Below, piece by piece: positions 28,332-36,441 of a stretch of DNA of 64,000 bases (position 1 is the stretch's first letter; each line of letters starts with the position of its first letter). Made by a program: the position numbers and the translations under genes. The notes under the pieces were generated by a model. The model ran no database searches. It saw only the letters and a program-made list of their open reading frames with translations, and was not told the DNA's origin. The stretch covers positions 1 through 64,000 of the forward strand of contig CAVJLN010000011.1 in assembly GCA_963650485.1 (NCBI GenBank). Direction: 5' to 3'. Origin of the DNA: Suilimivivens sp963650485. GTDB lineage: Bacteria; Bacillota; Clostridia; Lachnospirales; Lachnospiraceae.

Positions 28332-29165
28332 TTATAAAAACGGATTATAATACCGGCTTCCATCCCAGAAGGTGATGACCAGTCCGCCAACCAGAATCAC
28401 AGTTCCAATGATCAGCGTAATCCAGTCGCTCTTTTTCATAGGACGCTTCCGATACCAGGTCCGCTTCTCCTTCTTGCCAAATCCACGAAGCTCCATGGCA
28501 TTACTGATCGTTTCGATACGATTGAGGCTCGACATGACAAGTGGAAGCAGAATAGCTACCGAATTCTTCATTCTCGTCAGCACCTTATCCTTACCGGACA
28601 GATCCACACCACGGGCCTGCTGCGCCTGACTGATGTTGTGGTACTCACGCTGCACGTCCGGAATATAACGGAGCGCCAGACTCACCGAATAGCCAATCCG
28701 GTAATTCACCCCGATTCCCGAAAGGCTCGCCGCGAACTCACTCGGATCTGTACATGCAATAAAAAGCAGTGCCACCGGTACCACGCAGACCACCTTCATC
28801 GTCATATTCAGATGATAAAAAAGCTGCTGTGCCGTAATCGTATAGGGACCTGCAATCGTGAAAAGCACATCCCGGCTCTCATAAAGCTTCACCCCATATT
28901 CCGGAGAAAACAGATACACAAAGAAATTATTCAGCAGTAAAAATACCGCTGCAAGTCCCAGCACAAAGCTGATATCCTTAATTTTTATTTTGCTCAGTTT
29001 AAAAATAAGAAAACTGAAAGCAAGCATGACAACCAGTACTCTGGTATCATAGGTTACCATGGACGCAATGCTCCACATCAGGAAAAACAGAAGCTTCGTT
29101 GTTCCGGTCAGTTCATGTACAAAGCTCTGCCGCTTGATATAACTTAAAATTGCAACCTTAGCCAC
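28332..29165 (-). CDS. ecfT: ECF transporter transmembrane subunit EcfT
   Basis: 277 residues, five or six membrane helices. Start set at GTG 29165, with AAGGAGG nine bases upstream and the sequence VAKVAILSYIKRQS; this overlaps the ATPase stop by 8 bp (GTGGCTAA). Coupling motifs to the ATPases are seen: QAQQARGVD and ELRGFGKKEKR, the two Ala-Arg-Gly-type boxes of EcfT. It is the third gene of a dedicated ECF importer. Confidence 0.9.
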   Translation of the reverse strand: MAKVAILSYIKRQSFVHELTGTTKLLFFLMWSIASMVTYDTRVLVVMLAFSFLIFKLSKIKIKDISFVLGLAAVFLLLNNFFVYLFSPEYGVKLYESRDVLFTIAGPYTITAQQLFYHLNMTMKVVCVVPVALLFIACTDPSEFAASLSGIGVNYRIGYSVSLALRYIPDVQREYHNISQAQQARGVDLSGKDKVLTRMKNSVAILLPLVMSSLNRIETISNAMELRGFGKKEKRTWYRKRPMKKSDWITLIIGTVILVGGLVITFWDGSRYYNPFL

Positions 29166-30891
29166 GGGCCGAAACCTCCTTTTCCTCCTGTGTATGTTCT
29201 TCCTGTGCAATAAACCGCTCCGTCAGTCTCTGAGGCGGTTCCACACCACATTTTAAGCTTAACGTATAAAGGCTTGTCTCCTTTAAGCTTGCACGTTTCA
29301 CAAGCTCCGGATCATTCAGCACATGCGCGGATGTCGTATCTGCAAGCAGCTTTCCTTCGCAGAATACAATCGCCCGCTTTGTATATTCCAGCATGAGATG
29401 CATATCATGCGTAATCATCAAAATCGTAAATCCCTGTTCATTGAGTTCCTTTAAAAACTCCATGATTTCGGTATAATGGTGATAATCCTGTCCTGCCGTA
29501 GGTTCATCGAGAATAATCACCTGCGGACGCTGCACCAGAATACTTGCAATCGTCACTCGTTTCTTTTGCCCAAAGCTCAATGCGGAAACCGGCCATTTCC
29601 GGAATGGATACAATCCACAGATCTTTAAGGTTTCTTCTACCCGTTCCTTCCGCTCATCCGGTGTCATATCTGTCTGCAAAAGTGCCATTTCCACTTCATC
29701 CCAGATCATCGGCTTTGAAATCATCTGATTAGGATTCTGCATAACATAACCAATATATGATGCTCTCTCTTTAATCGTATCCTGGGAAAGATCTCTTCCA
29801 TTAAAGGAAATCGTTCCTTCCTGCGGGCGTTCAAAGCCACAGATCAACTTGGCAAGCGTACTCTTTCCGGCACCATTCTTCCCGACAATGCTGACCATTT
29901 CTCCCGGATAAATCGTAAAATTCACGTCCTCGAGATTCTTCTTTCCTTCGCCATAGCCGAATGAAAGATGCTCTACCTTTAAAAGTTCTTCTCCCTGCTG
30001 CTGTTCTTTTACACTCTCCTGCTGCTCTAAAACCCAGTTCTTTACCTGCTGCTTCTGGGCATCCGTAAGTTTTAACATATCCGGATGCTCCGGGCAGATT
30101 TCCGGTGTCACCGGAACCTGTGCATACCTAAGCGCCGTAAGATAAAGCGGTTCCCGGATTCCTCTTTCCATTAAGAAATTCTCACAAAGCAGTTCTCTCG
30201 GTGTTAAATCCGTCACAATAGCTCCGTCCTGCATCAACACCACGCGGTCCACGTGCCGCCATAGGACATCCTCGAGACGATGTTCGATAATAAGGACTGC
30301 TGCTCCGGTTTTCTCCTGAATTTCATCAATCAGTTCAATTGTAGTCCGGCCTGCTGCCGGATCTAAGTTCGCAAGCGGCTCATCGAATAAAAGCACCTTC
30401 ACATCATCCACCATAACGCCGGCAAGACTGACACGCTGCTTCTGCCCTCCGGACAATTCATGCGGTGCATGATCCAGGTGATGTTCAATATCCACAAGCT
30501 GTGCCACCCTCTGCACCGTTTTCTTCATATCCTCCTGCGGTACACAGTCATTCTCAAGTGCAAAAGCAATGTCCTCTGCCACGGTCAGTCCGATAAACTG
30601 TCCGTCCGTATCCTGCAGAACCGTTCCTACGATATGGCTTAAATCAAAGATGCTGCTCTGTGCCACATCTTTACCGTCTACCAGAACCTTACCGGTAATT
30701 TTACCGGGATACGCATAGGGAATCAGACCATTGATACAGCTTGCAATGGTACTCTTGCCACTGCCGCTTGCTCCGGCAATGAGAATCTTCTGACCGGGAT
30801 ATATATCCAGATTGATGTGATGCAGCGTCGGCTCTGCCTGTGCATCATATTGAAATCCAAAATCCTGAAATGAAATGATTGGAGAAGTCAT
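29158..30891 (-). CDS. Fused ECF transporter ATPase (EcfA1-EcfA2)
   Basis: 577 residues with two ABC domains in one chain. Domain 1 has Walker A GASGSGKST, signature LSGGQKQRVSLAG, Walker B LLFDEPLANLDP; domain 2 has Walker A GKNGAGKST, signature LSFGQKKRVTIAS, Walker B IILDEPTAGQD and His in MITHDMH. The second signature is LSFGQ rather than LSGGQ, common in these proteins. The fused form is typical of dedicated (group I) ECF systems that sit with their own S and T subunits. Confidence 0.92.
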   Translation of the reverse strand: MTSPIISFQDFGFQYDAQAEPTLHHINLDIYPGQKILIAGASGSGKSTIASCINGLIPYAYPGKITGKVLVDGKDVAQSSIFDLSHIVGTVLQDTDGQFIGLTVAEDIAFALENDCVPQEDMKKTVQRVAQLVDIEHHLDHAPHELSGGQKQRVSLAGVMVDDVKVLLFDEPLANLDPAAGRTTIELIDEIQEKTGAAVLIIEHRLEDVLWRHVDRVVLMQDGAIVTDLTPRELLCENFLMERGIREPLYLTALRYAQVPVTPEICPEHPDMLKLTDAQKQQVKNWVLEQQESVKEQQQGEELLKVEHLSFGYGEGKKNLEDVNFTIYPGEMVSIVGKNGAGKSTLAKLICGFERPQEGTISFNGRDLSQDTIKERASYIGYVMQNPNQMISKPMIWDEVEMALLQTDMTPDERKERVEETLKICGLYPFRKWPVSALSFGQKKRVTIASILVQRPQVIILDEPTAGQDYHHYTEIMEFLKELNEQGFTILMITHDMHLMLEYTKRAIVFCEGKLLADTTSAHVLNDPELVKRASLKETSLYTLSLKCGVEPPQRLTERFIAQEEHTQEEKEVSARG

Positions 30892-30914
30892 GTGAAAACC
30901 TTTCTTTTAAAAAT

Positions 30915-30950
30915 AATCAGAGCTGCCGCCTGTACGCAACAGCTCTGATT
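30915..30950 (-). terminator. Intercistronic terminator/attenuator between S and ATPase genes
   Basis: A perfect 11-bp stem AATCAGAGCTG / CAGCTCTGATT with a 14-nt loop, followed on the minus strand by TATTTTTAAAAG. Located in the 75-bp gap after the S-subunit stop, it would make S mRNA more abundant than ATPase/T mRNA. Confidence 0.7.
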
Positions 30951-30966
30951 CTCTCGTACTGCTTAA

Positions 30967-31509
30967 TTAATCTTCCTTATTTAAAGAACCTTTCTTAACA
31001 AGGGTCTTGGAATATGCGAATAACAGTAATGTTCCAACAACACCGGTGGTAATGATGTTTGCAACAGATGCCATAAGTCCCTGTGCAAACAGCTTCTCAA
31101 CAGGTTCAGAATAAATCAGAATGTCAAGAACCGGTGCAACGACAGCCCATGCTACCAGGTGAGCAACGATCTGTGCAATGTTGAACTTAATCATCTTCTT
31201 GCTGTCGAAGCCATCACTTAAGTCAAGCTTCATGGTCATAAGACCAATGATCACACCTACTACTGCGGATGCAATGATCCAGCTCCACCAGGGACCATAG
31301 CTTGTTGCATCAATCAGGGTGTGTCCGATAAATCCGATCAGTGCACCTGCAATCGGTCCAAACAGGGTAGCAAACATTGCAAGGATTGCATACTGTAAGC
31401 TGATGTTGGTGTTCGGTACAGGTGAAGGAATTGCAATCTTACCTAATACAAAGAATAAGGCAGCTCCAATACCAATCGCAACTACTGTTTTAACAGAAAA
31501 TTTCTTCAT
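30967..31509 (-). CDS. ECF transporter S component, UPF0397 family
   Basis: 180 residues from the ATG at 31509 (GGGAGGAC upstream). Starts MKKFSVKTVVAIGIGAALFF and has the family boxes PSPVPNTNISLQYA and GFIGHTLIDATSYGPWW; five or six membrane helices. This S-component family is named for riboflavin in some databases, but the vitamin has not been settled. It binds the vitamin and docks to EcfT plus the fused ATPase encoded just downstream. The promoter is clear and the leader contains a dyad. A decayed copy of the first codons and leader lies at 41842-41930. Confidence 0.88.
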   Translation of the reverse strand: MKKFSVKTVVAIGIGAALFFVLGKIAIPSPVPNTNISLQYAILAMFATLFGPIAGALIGFIGHTLIDATSYGPWWSWIIASAVVGVIIGLMTMKLDLSDGFDSKKMIKFNIAQIVAHLVAWAVVAPVLDILIYSEPVEKLFAQGLMASVANIITTGVVGTLLLFAYSKTLVKKGSLNKED

Positions 31510-31570
31510 TTGTGAGTCCTCCCTCATAATAGTATAGATGTTATCCATTACGAGGGTCATTATAGCATAG
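31481..31570. repeat. Parent copy of a duplicated promoter/leader/5'-gene segment
   Basis: 90 bp covering the -10 box, leader, ribosome site and first ten codons of the ECF S gene. About 90% identical to 41842-41930, with one gap. Confidence 0.85.
31521..31556 (-). promoter_or_regulatory. Dyad across the transcription start of the ECF operon
   Basis: Ten-bp arms CCCTCGTAAT (31556-31547) and ATTATGAGGG (31530-31521) separated by 16 bp. The lower arm overlaps half of the ribosome site, the upper arm the expected start. Could be a repressor operator; as an RNA hairpin it would be only partly transcribed. Confidence 0.45.
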
Positions 31571-31587
31571 AATACTATGTGTTACAA
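31559..31587 (-). promoter_or_regulatory. Promoter of the ECF operon
   Basis: TTGTAA (31587-31582), 17-bp spacer, perfect TATAAT (31564-31559) on the minus strand. Start would be near 31552, giving a leader of about 43 nt. Confidence 0.75.
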
Positions 31588-31613
31588 GAAATCTTTGCTT
31601 TCGAACATGCCTG

Positions 31614-32216
31614 TCACTTTTTCTCTCCTTCCGGGAAAATAATCTTGAATACAAAGAAGAAGATCACCATGGACACGCCACCCGTAATAAAGGTCACAAG
31701 AAGATTATAGATCGCCGGGGCAACATAAGCTGCTGCGATTGGCATCCACAGATTATTAAATCCATTGCACACAAGGGAGATCAGTATCCAAGCAATAAAA
31801 TACCACATGGCCTGATAGATTGGATTGCCATGACTCTTGAAGGTAATATTTCTCTGAAGGGGGAAATTGATGCACTGTGCCAGGAAGGAACCCGTCTCAT
31901 AACTGATAAAATATCCAAGTCCCCCACCGATCTTTACTGCCCCCGATGCATCATACAGCACATTGTACCCTAACAGACTCCAGGAGAAATCCACGCCCAA
32001 AATATGCAATTCCTTCTTCGGCCACATAAATTCTGTTCCTGCCAGTTCTTCTCCAAGTATTCCAGGCATAAAGGTAAACACAAGGTATTGAAGCACGGTC
32101 ACACTCATGCTGAATACCCAAAAATAAAAAATCTGATAGATCCATTTAGAAAGGCGAGGATATCTCTGTGCAAAGGCTGCCCATTTTTCCTGCCATTTGG
32201 CCGCCAACTGACTCAT
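31614..32216 (-). CDS. GtrA-like four-helix membrane protein
   Basis: 200 residues with about four membrane helices. The segment FLAQCINFPLQRNITFKSHGN matches the GtrA family pattern (asparagine-phenylalanine-x-x-x-arginine before the third helix). GtrA-like proteins are thought to flip polyprenyl-phosphate sugars or support surface glycan modification. It is the last gene of the GH3 operon and overlaps the GH3 gene by 4 bp; the long insert between helices 1 and 2 is unusual. The link to the GtrB-like enzyme at 25.5 kb is inference. Confidence 0.65.
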   Translation of the reverse strand: MSQLAAKWQEKWAAFAQRYPRLSKWIYQIFYFWVFSMSVTVLQYLVFTFMPGILGEELAGTEFMWPKKELHILGVDFSWSLLGYNVLYDASGAVKIGGGLGYFISYETGSFLAQCINFPLQRNITFKSHGNPIYQAMWYFIAWILISLVCNGFNNLWMPIAAAYVAPAIYNLLVTFITGGVSMVIFFFVFKIIFPEGEKK

Positions 32217-34666
32217 CTGCCCACCTCCAGTTTTTTCTTATATGTTTTATTTTCTCTTTTATTGCGGAAAAAACCTCCGATGACCTGTTTCATTCCACGA
32301 AAGAAATGTCCATTTACTACTTTCACCATTCCCTCTGTCATCTCCATACTCACCATTCCTTCGGTCATTTTCGCAATTCCTCGAAATGGCATATTAAAAA
32401 CAAAGAGAACATTTAAGTTTGTTTTTCCCTGTTTCTCACTTTTTTCTTTTATTCTGATCAACTGCTTCCATACAAACCTCGCCAGGCGGCTCTTCGCATA
32501 ATACATCTGGCAGAGGGAATCATTTAATCCCAACTCACCGCTCCAGTTTCCGTTTGGAATTGGTCGTCCTAAAAGTGTGGTAAATTCGGTATCGCTTATT
32601 TTTTTCACTTTTCCTGTGTAATAGGAGGGAAGTGCTTTTCTATCATAGGGAAAGTTTGTCGTATACAACTTAAGTATATCTTCTTCATCCGGTGCAAGCT
32701 TCAGATCTCCCTGCAGACGGATATCTGTCGAACTCGCCCCTATCAGGATCTGATAGATACCACTCTCCACTTCCCAACGGCCTGTTTTCACATTCCAATA
32801 GCGAAAGGTCTTATCATCAAAGGGTATCTCCACGTTCCTGCTCTCTCCCGATTTCAAAAATACCTTTGCAAAGCCTTTCAGCTCTTTTTGCGGTCGAAAT
32901 ACTTTCGCATCCGGCAAACCTATGTAGAGCTGTGTGATTTCCGCACCATCCTTCCCACCGGTATTCGTAATTTTAAAGCTTACTTTATCTTTCTCTATTT
33001 TCAAATCGGAGTAAGAGAATGTCGTATAAGACAGCCCATATCCGAATGGATACCTCACCAAAGCCTTTGCCGTGTCATAATAACGATATCCTATATAAAT
33101 ACTCTCCCGGTACTCCGCATTTCTCTCCCTGCCTGGGAAATGATTGAAGGCCGGTGTATCTTCATAGTGAAGAGGATATGTCTCCGCCAGCTTCCCGGAT
33201 GGATTGATCTTCCCGGTTAAAATATCGAGAACGGCACTGGCTCCCGCTTCTCCTGTCAGGTATCCATGCAGGATCGCCTTGCAATCTTTCTCCCACTCCA
33301 TCTCAACAGGCGAACCACCGCTCAACACTCCGATCACCTTTGAATTCACCTTGGCAAGTTCCGAAAGGAGACGAATCTGACTTTTGGGAATACGCATGTG
33401 CTCCCGATCCTTTCCTTCCGTTTCGCTTAATTCGTCCAGACCAAAGAAATACAGTACTACATCTGCTTTCTCAGCAATAGATACAGCCTCCTTGAGCCAA
33501 TCAGCATTCAAGGGCTCAGCTTTTTCTGCTTGTTTATACCCTTCCGCAAATCCAACAATTTCCAACGAATACCCGGCAATTTTCTCAAGGACATTCTCCA
33601 CACGAACCGCATTTACCAAAGAGGAGCCAGCCCCCTGATATCTCGGATTTTTTGCAAAATCTCCGATTACCGCGACCTTCTGTCCCCCGGAAAGTGGAAG
33701 TATTCCATCTTCATTTTTCAAAAGGACTGCGCTCTCGCCAGCCGCTTTTGCCGCCAATGCATGATGTTCAACCTCCTTACTCTCTTGTTTATCCCCTGCT
33801 GCCGTCAGTAATAACACAGCCTCCAGAAGCCGTTCTACGCAGGCATTGATCTGTTCTTCTGAAATACAGCCTTCCTCCACTGCCTTTAGAAGCTGCCTCG
33901 CAGAATCCAGTCCTGGTGAAGGCATCTCCAGATCTGAACCAGCTGCTACGCCCCTCACGTGATCGTTTGAGCCGCCCCAGTCTGTCACTACAAAACCATC
34001 AAAGCCCCACTCGTCACGCAGAATGTCCCGAAGCATATGAGAATTTTCATTGGCATAAGTTTCATTGACCTGATTGTAACTGCTCATAATCGCTTTCGGA
34101 TGACCTTCCCGTACAGCAATCTCGAACCCCGTCAGATAAATTTCACGAAGCGTGCGCTCATCCAGCACGGAATTCACCGACATTCTCCGAAGTTCCTGAC
34201 TATTTACTGCAAAATGTTTCGGACACGCACCTACGCCTTCAGCCTGAATTCCCCGAATATAGGCTGCTGCCAGCTTTCCCGCCAGATAAGGGTCTTCCGA
34301 AAAATACTCAAAATTCCGACCACACAGAGGACTCCGCTTCATATTCAATCCTGGTCCTAAGAGCACATTAACCCCCAGACCCTTTGCCTCTTTTCCCAGT
34401 GCCTGCCCTATTTTTTCCGCAAGGGAAACATCCCAGCTGTTTGCCACGGTTGCCGCACTGGGAAAACAGGTGGCCGGAAGAGACGGATTCAGTCCCAGAT
34501 GATCGCCTGCCCCATCCTGTCTGCGCACCCCGCTTGGGCCATCGGAAAAGAACAGGGATGGAATGGACAGACGTGGGAAATCCCACGTCTGCCATTCGTT
34601 CTTGCCACTCAGGAAGGCTGATTTTTCTTCAATTGTCATTTCAGCAATGATATCCTTACTTTTCAT
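32213..34666 (-). CDS. Glycoside hydrolase family 3, cytosolic beta-glucosidase type
   Basis: 817 residues without signal peptide. TIM barrel about 1-290, with nucleophile Asp229 in DGFVVTDWGGSND and KHFAVNSQE near 150; second domain about 310-540, with the likely acid/base Glu417 in SETEGKDREH; fibronectin-III-like domain about 575-660. The last 100 residues are odd: a near-repeat MTEGMVSMEMTEGMVKVV and a basic hydrophobic end with no family counterpart I know. Enzymes of this build release glucose or xylose from short beta-linked oligosaccharides brought into the cell. It is the fourth enzyme-operon gene and overlaps the GtrA-like gene. Confidence 0.93.
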   Translation of the reverse strand: MKSKDIIAEMTIEEKSAFLSGKNEWQTWDFPRLSIPSLFFSDGPSGVRRQDGAGDHLGLNPSLPATCFPSAATVANSWDVSLAEKIGQALGKEAKGLGVNVLLGPGLNMKRSPLCGRNFEYFSEDPYLAGKLAAAYIRGIQAEGVGACPKHFAVNSQELRRMSVNSVLDERTLREIYLTGFEIAVREGHPKAIMSSYNQVNETYANENSHMLRDILRDEWGFDGFVVTDWGGSNDHVRGVAAGSDLEMPSPGLDSARQLLKAVEEGCISEEQINACVERLLEAVLLLTAAGDKQESKEVEHHALAAKAAGESAVLLKNEDGILPLSGGQKVAVIGDFAKNPRYQGAGSSLVNAVRVENVLEKIAGYSLEIVGFAEGYKQAEKAEPLNADWLKEAVSIAEKADVVLYFFGLDELSETEGKDREHMRIPKSQIRLLSELAKVNSKVIGVLSGGSPVEMEWEKDCKAILHGYLTGEAGASAVLDILTGKINPSGKLAETYPLHYEDTPAFNHFPGRERNAEYRESIYIGYRYYDTAKALVRYPFGYGLSYTTFSYSDLKIEKDKVSFKITNTGGKDGAEITQLYIGLPDAKVFRPQKELKGFAKVFLKSGESRNVEIPFDDKTFRYWNVKTGRWEVESGIYQILIGASSTDIRLQGDLKLAPDEEDILKLYTTNFPYDRKALPSYYTGKVKKISDTEFTTLLGRPIPNGNWSGELGLNDSLCQMYYAKSRLARFVWKQLIRIKEKSEKQGKTNLNVLFVFNMPFRGIAKMTEGMVSMEMTEGMVKVVNGHFFRGMKQVIGGFFRNKRENKTYKKKLEVGR

Positions 34667-34687
34667 TAATAATCAACCTTTCAGTCC

Positions 34688-36019
34688 TTATTCTTCATCC
34701 ACTACTGCTGTAGAACGGTCGTAATTCAATGTCACTGTACCATCTTCATTTTCTATCCACGTACCTTCCACTGTACAAGGAGCAAAATTCAGGCCAGAAC
34801 CTTTCACCTCAATCCACACCATCTCGCGGCCATCCAACGCCAGCTTAAACGTTCCGTCCTCGTAGATTTCAAGAGTTCCCGTAATCGGTCCCTCCATCTC
34901 AGTGAGCATACCAAAATCACTCATATAGACAGCATTTCCATTAGAATCTGCCACTTCTACTGAATAAGCGTGTAAAGCTTCATCCGTAGTGTCTGTAGGT
35001 GTAGCTGTAAAGTATTCGCTGTATTCTTCCTGCCATGTGGCTGTAGCCTCTGCATTCTGCACACTATAACCAACTGAACTGTAAGGGGTGAAAGAATACC
35101 ACACACCAATGGAACCACCGGTTTCCAAATCAAAGTTCTCTGCAACCATAGGATAATCCAGAAAACTATAACGGCTCGTGTCACAATATCCATATCCCCA
35201 CGAAACAGCGTTTTCCTTACTGCTTACTGTCACCGTTCCCACTTCTGTCTCTGCACTTGGGTTGGTAACGATCAATTCATCCCAGGTAGCCGATGCGGTG
35301 ATATCATAGGTTGCATCCTTCTTCACGTCCGTGGTTGATACAATAAATTTATCATCAATCAGAGTCAGATCTTCCAAAGTCAGATTGATAACATCCGATG
35401 CATCATCTTTATTGGTAAGAACCACCTCAAGAAGCTCGGGATAAGCTGTAAACTTATAATCCCCGATACTCGTCATCTGTACACTCAAAGTGCCGGAAAA
35501 ACTATCCCATAGATAAGCATAAGCTGGTTCTGCCACTGTACCGGTCAGCAAATACTCACAGGATGCAGCTTCCGATTTCCGGTACACTTCATCTGTCACT
35601 TCAGGATATGCAACCACCTCAATGCGGTAATCTCCATAGCCAAAGCTCATACTGTCCGAAAGGTTTCCTGTATAAGTTCCGCTTCCATCCTCTGCAATAT
35701 TATCGCTGATCTGAATGTAACCGTCCCCTTCCGTGCCATTGGCATCGTACATATAGACGATGTAATAGCTGGAGTTTTCCACCCCGGTAAACGTATAGTT
35801 GCCTTCCTCATCCACAGCCAGATTCCCCGGAGTCTCCAATGCTGTTTTGTTTGATTTTTCCTCTGAGGACGAGCTGTTGCTGCCTGAGAGTCCGGAAAGT
35901 CGACTGGAAACTGCACTGAAATACTGTTCTGTACTTTCTTTCATACTGCTGCCGCAACCGGCAAGTCCCAAACTTGTGATCATTAACAGAGCCACTGCCA
36001 TCCATCTTTTCTTTTTCAT
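34688..36019 (-). CDS. Secreted lipoprotein of unknown function
   Basis: 443 residues. Signal peptide with lipobox GLAGC (Cys near 22), a Ser-rich spacer (about 38-56), then beta-rich repeats without a family I recognise. Several segments have a Gly/Asp/Tyr-rich pattern like carbohydrate-binding or Ig-like modules (YTFTGVENSSYYIVYMYD; GTVTLNYDRS at the end). Its start overlaps the membrane-protein gene by 4 bp and it is followed 21 bp later by a GH3 gene, so it may bind glycans on the cell surface for the operon's enzymes. Confidence 0.7.
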   Translation of the reverse strand: MKKKRWMAVALLMITSLGLAGCGSSMKESTEQYFSAVSSRLSGLSGSNSSSSEEKSNKTALETPGNLAVDEEGNYTFTGVENSSYYIVYMYDANGTEGDGYIQISDNIAEDGSGTYTGNLSDSMSFGYGDYRIEVVAYPEVTDEVYRKSEAASCEYLLTGTVAEPAYAYLWDSFSGTLSVQMTSIGDYKFTAYPELLEVVLTNKDDASDVINLTLEDLTLIDDKFIVSTTDVKKDATYDITASATWDELIVTNPSAETEVGTVTVSSKENAVSWGYGYCDTSRYSFLDYPMVAENFDLETGGSIGVWYSFTPYSSVGYSVQNAEATATWQEEYSEYFTATPTDTTDEALHAYSVEVADSNGNAVYMSDFGMLTEMEGPITGTLEIYEDGTFKLALDGREMVWIEVKGSGLNFAPCTVEGTWIENEDGTVTLNYDRSTAVVDEE

Positions 36020-36438
36020 CGCTCCACTTCCTCCTTTTCCTTTCTGGTAAAGCAGGATACAATATTACAGATGATTGCAGCTAAATATAGTACAAGCAAA
36101 AGAATCACCTTTACCACACCGCCCTCGGAATTGTACATATCAAAGTTGCCATACCAGTCTGCCCATACATTATAGCTGTTTATCACAAACAGACCCATGG
36201 CAAAGCTTACGCAGAACGTACCGACAAAAGAACCCAATTCCGTAATCTTCATATCCACAAAAGCATAGCAGGCAGAAGCCACAGCCCCAAGAAGAAGAAA
36301 TCCTGCTACCCCCACATCCGCATATTGTGCATAGGCTGCACCGTAAATACAGAATGCAATCATGCCGATCAATGCAATCACTGCACCTGCCAGAGCTGCC
36401 AGTGCACTAAAGCTCTTTTCTTTCAAATTAAATTTCAT
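36016..36438 (-). CDS. Small four-helix membrane protein of unknown function
   Basis: 140 residues, four predicted helices (about 12-33, 40-60, 70-88, 108-128), with a short loop between helices 3 and 4 (WADWYGNFDMYNSEGGV). It lies three bases after the permuted GH3 and overlaps the lipoprotein gene by 4 bp, so it is part of the operon. No family recognised. Confidence 0.7.
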   Translation of the reverse strand: MKFNLKEKSFSALAALAGAVIALIGMIAFCIYGAAYAQYADVGVAGFLLLGAVASACYAFVDMKITELGSFVGTFCVSFAMGLFVINSYNVWADWYGNFDMYNSEGGVVKVILLLVLYLAAIICNIVSCFTRKEKEEVER

Positions 36439-36441
36439 CTT

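Noticed and set aside
30892..31613. Vitamin riboswitch before the ECF operon
   Set aside because: The leader from the mapped promoter would be only about 43 nt, too short for the known TPP, FMN or cobalamin classes.
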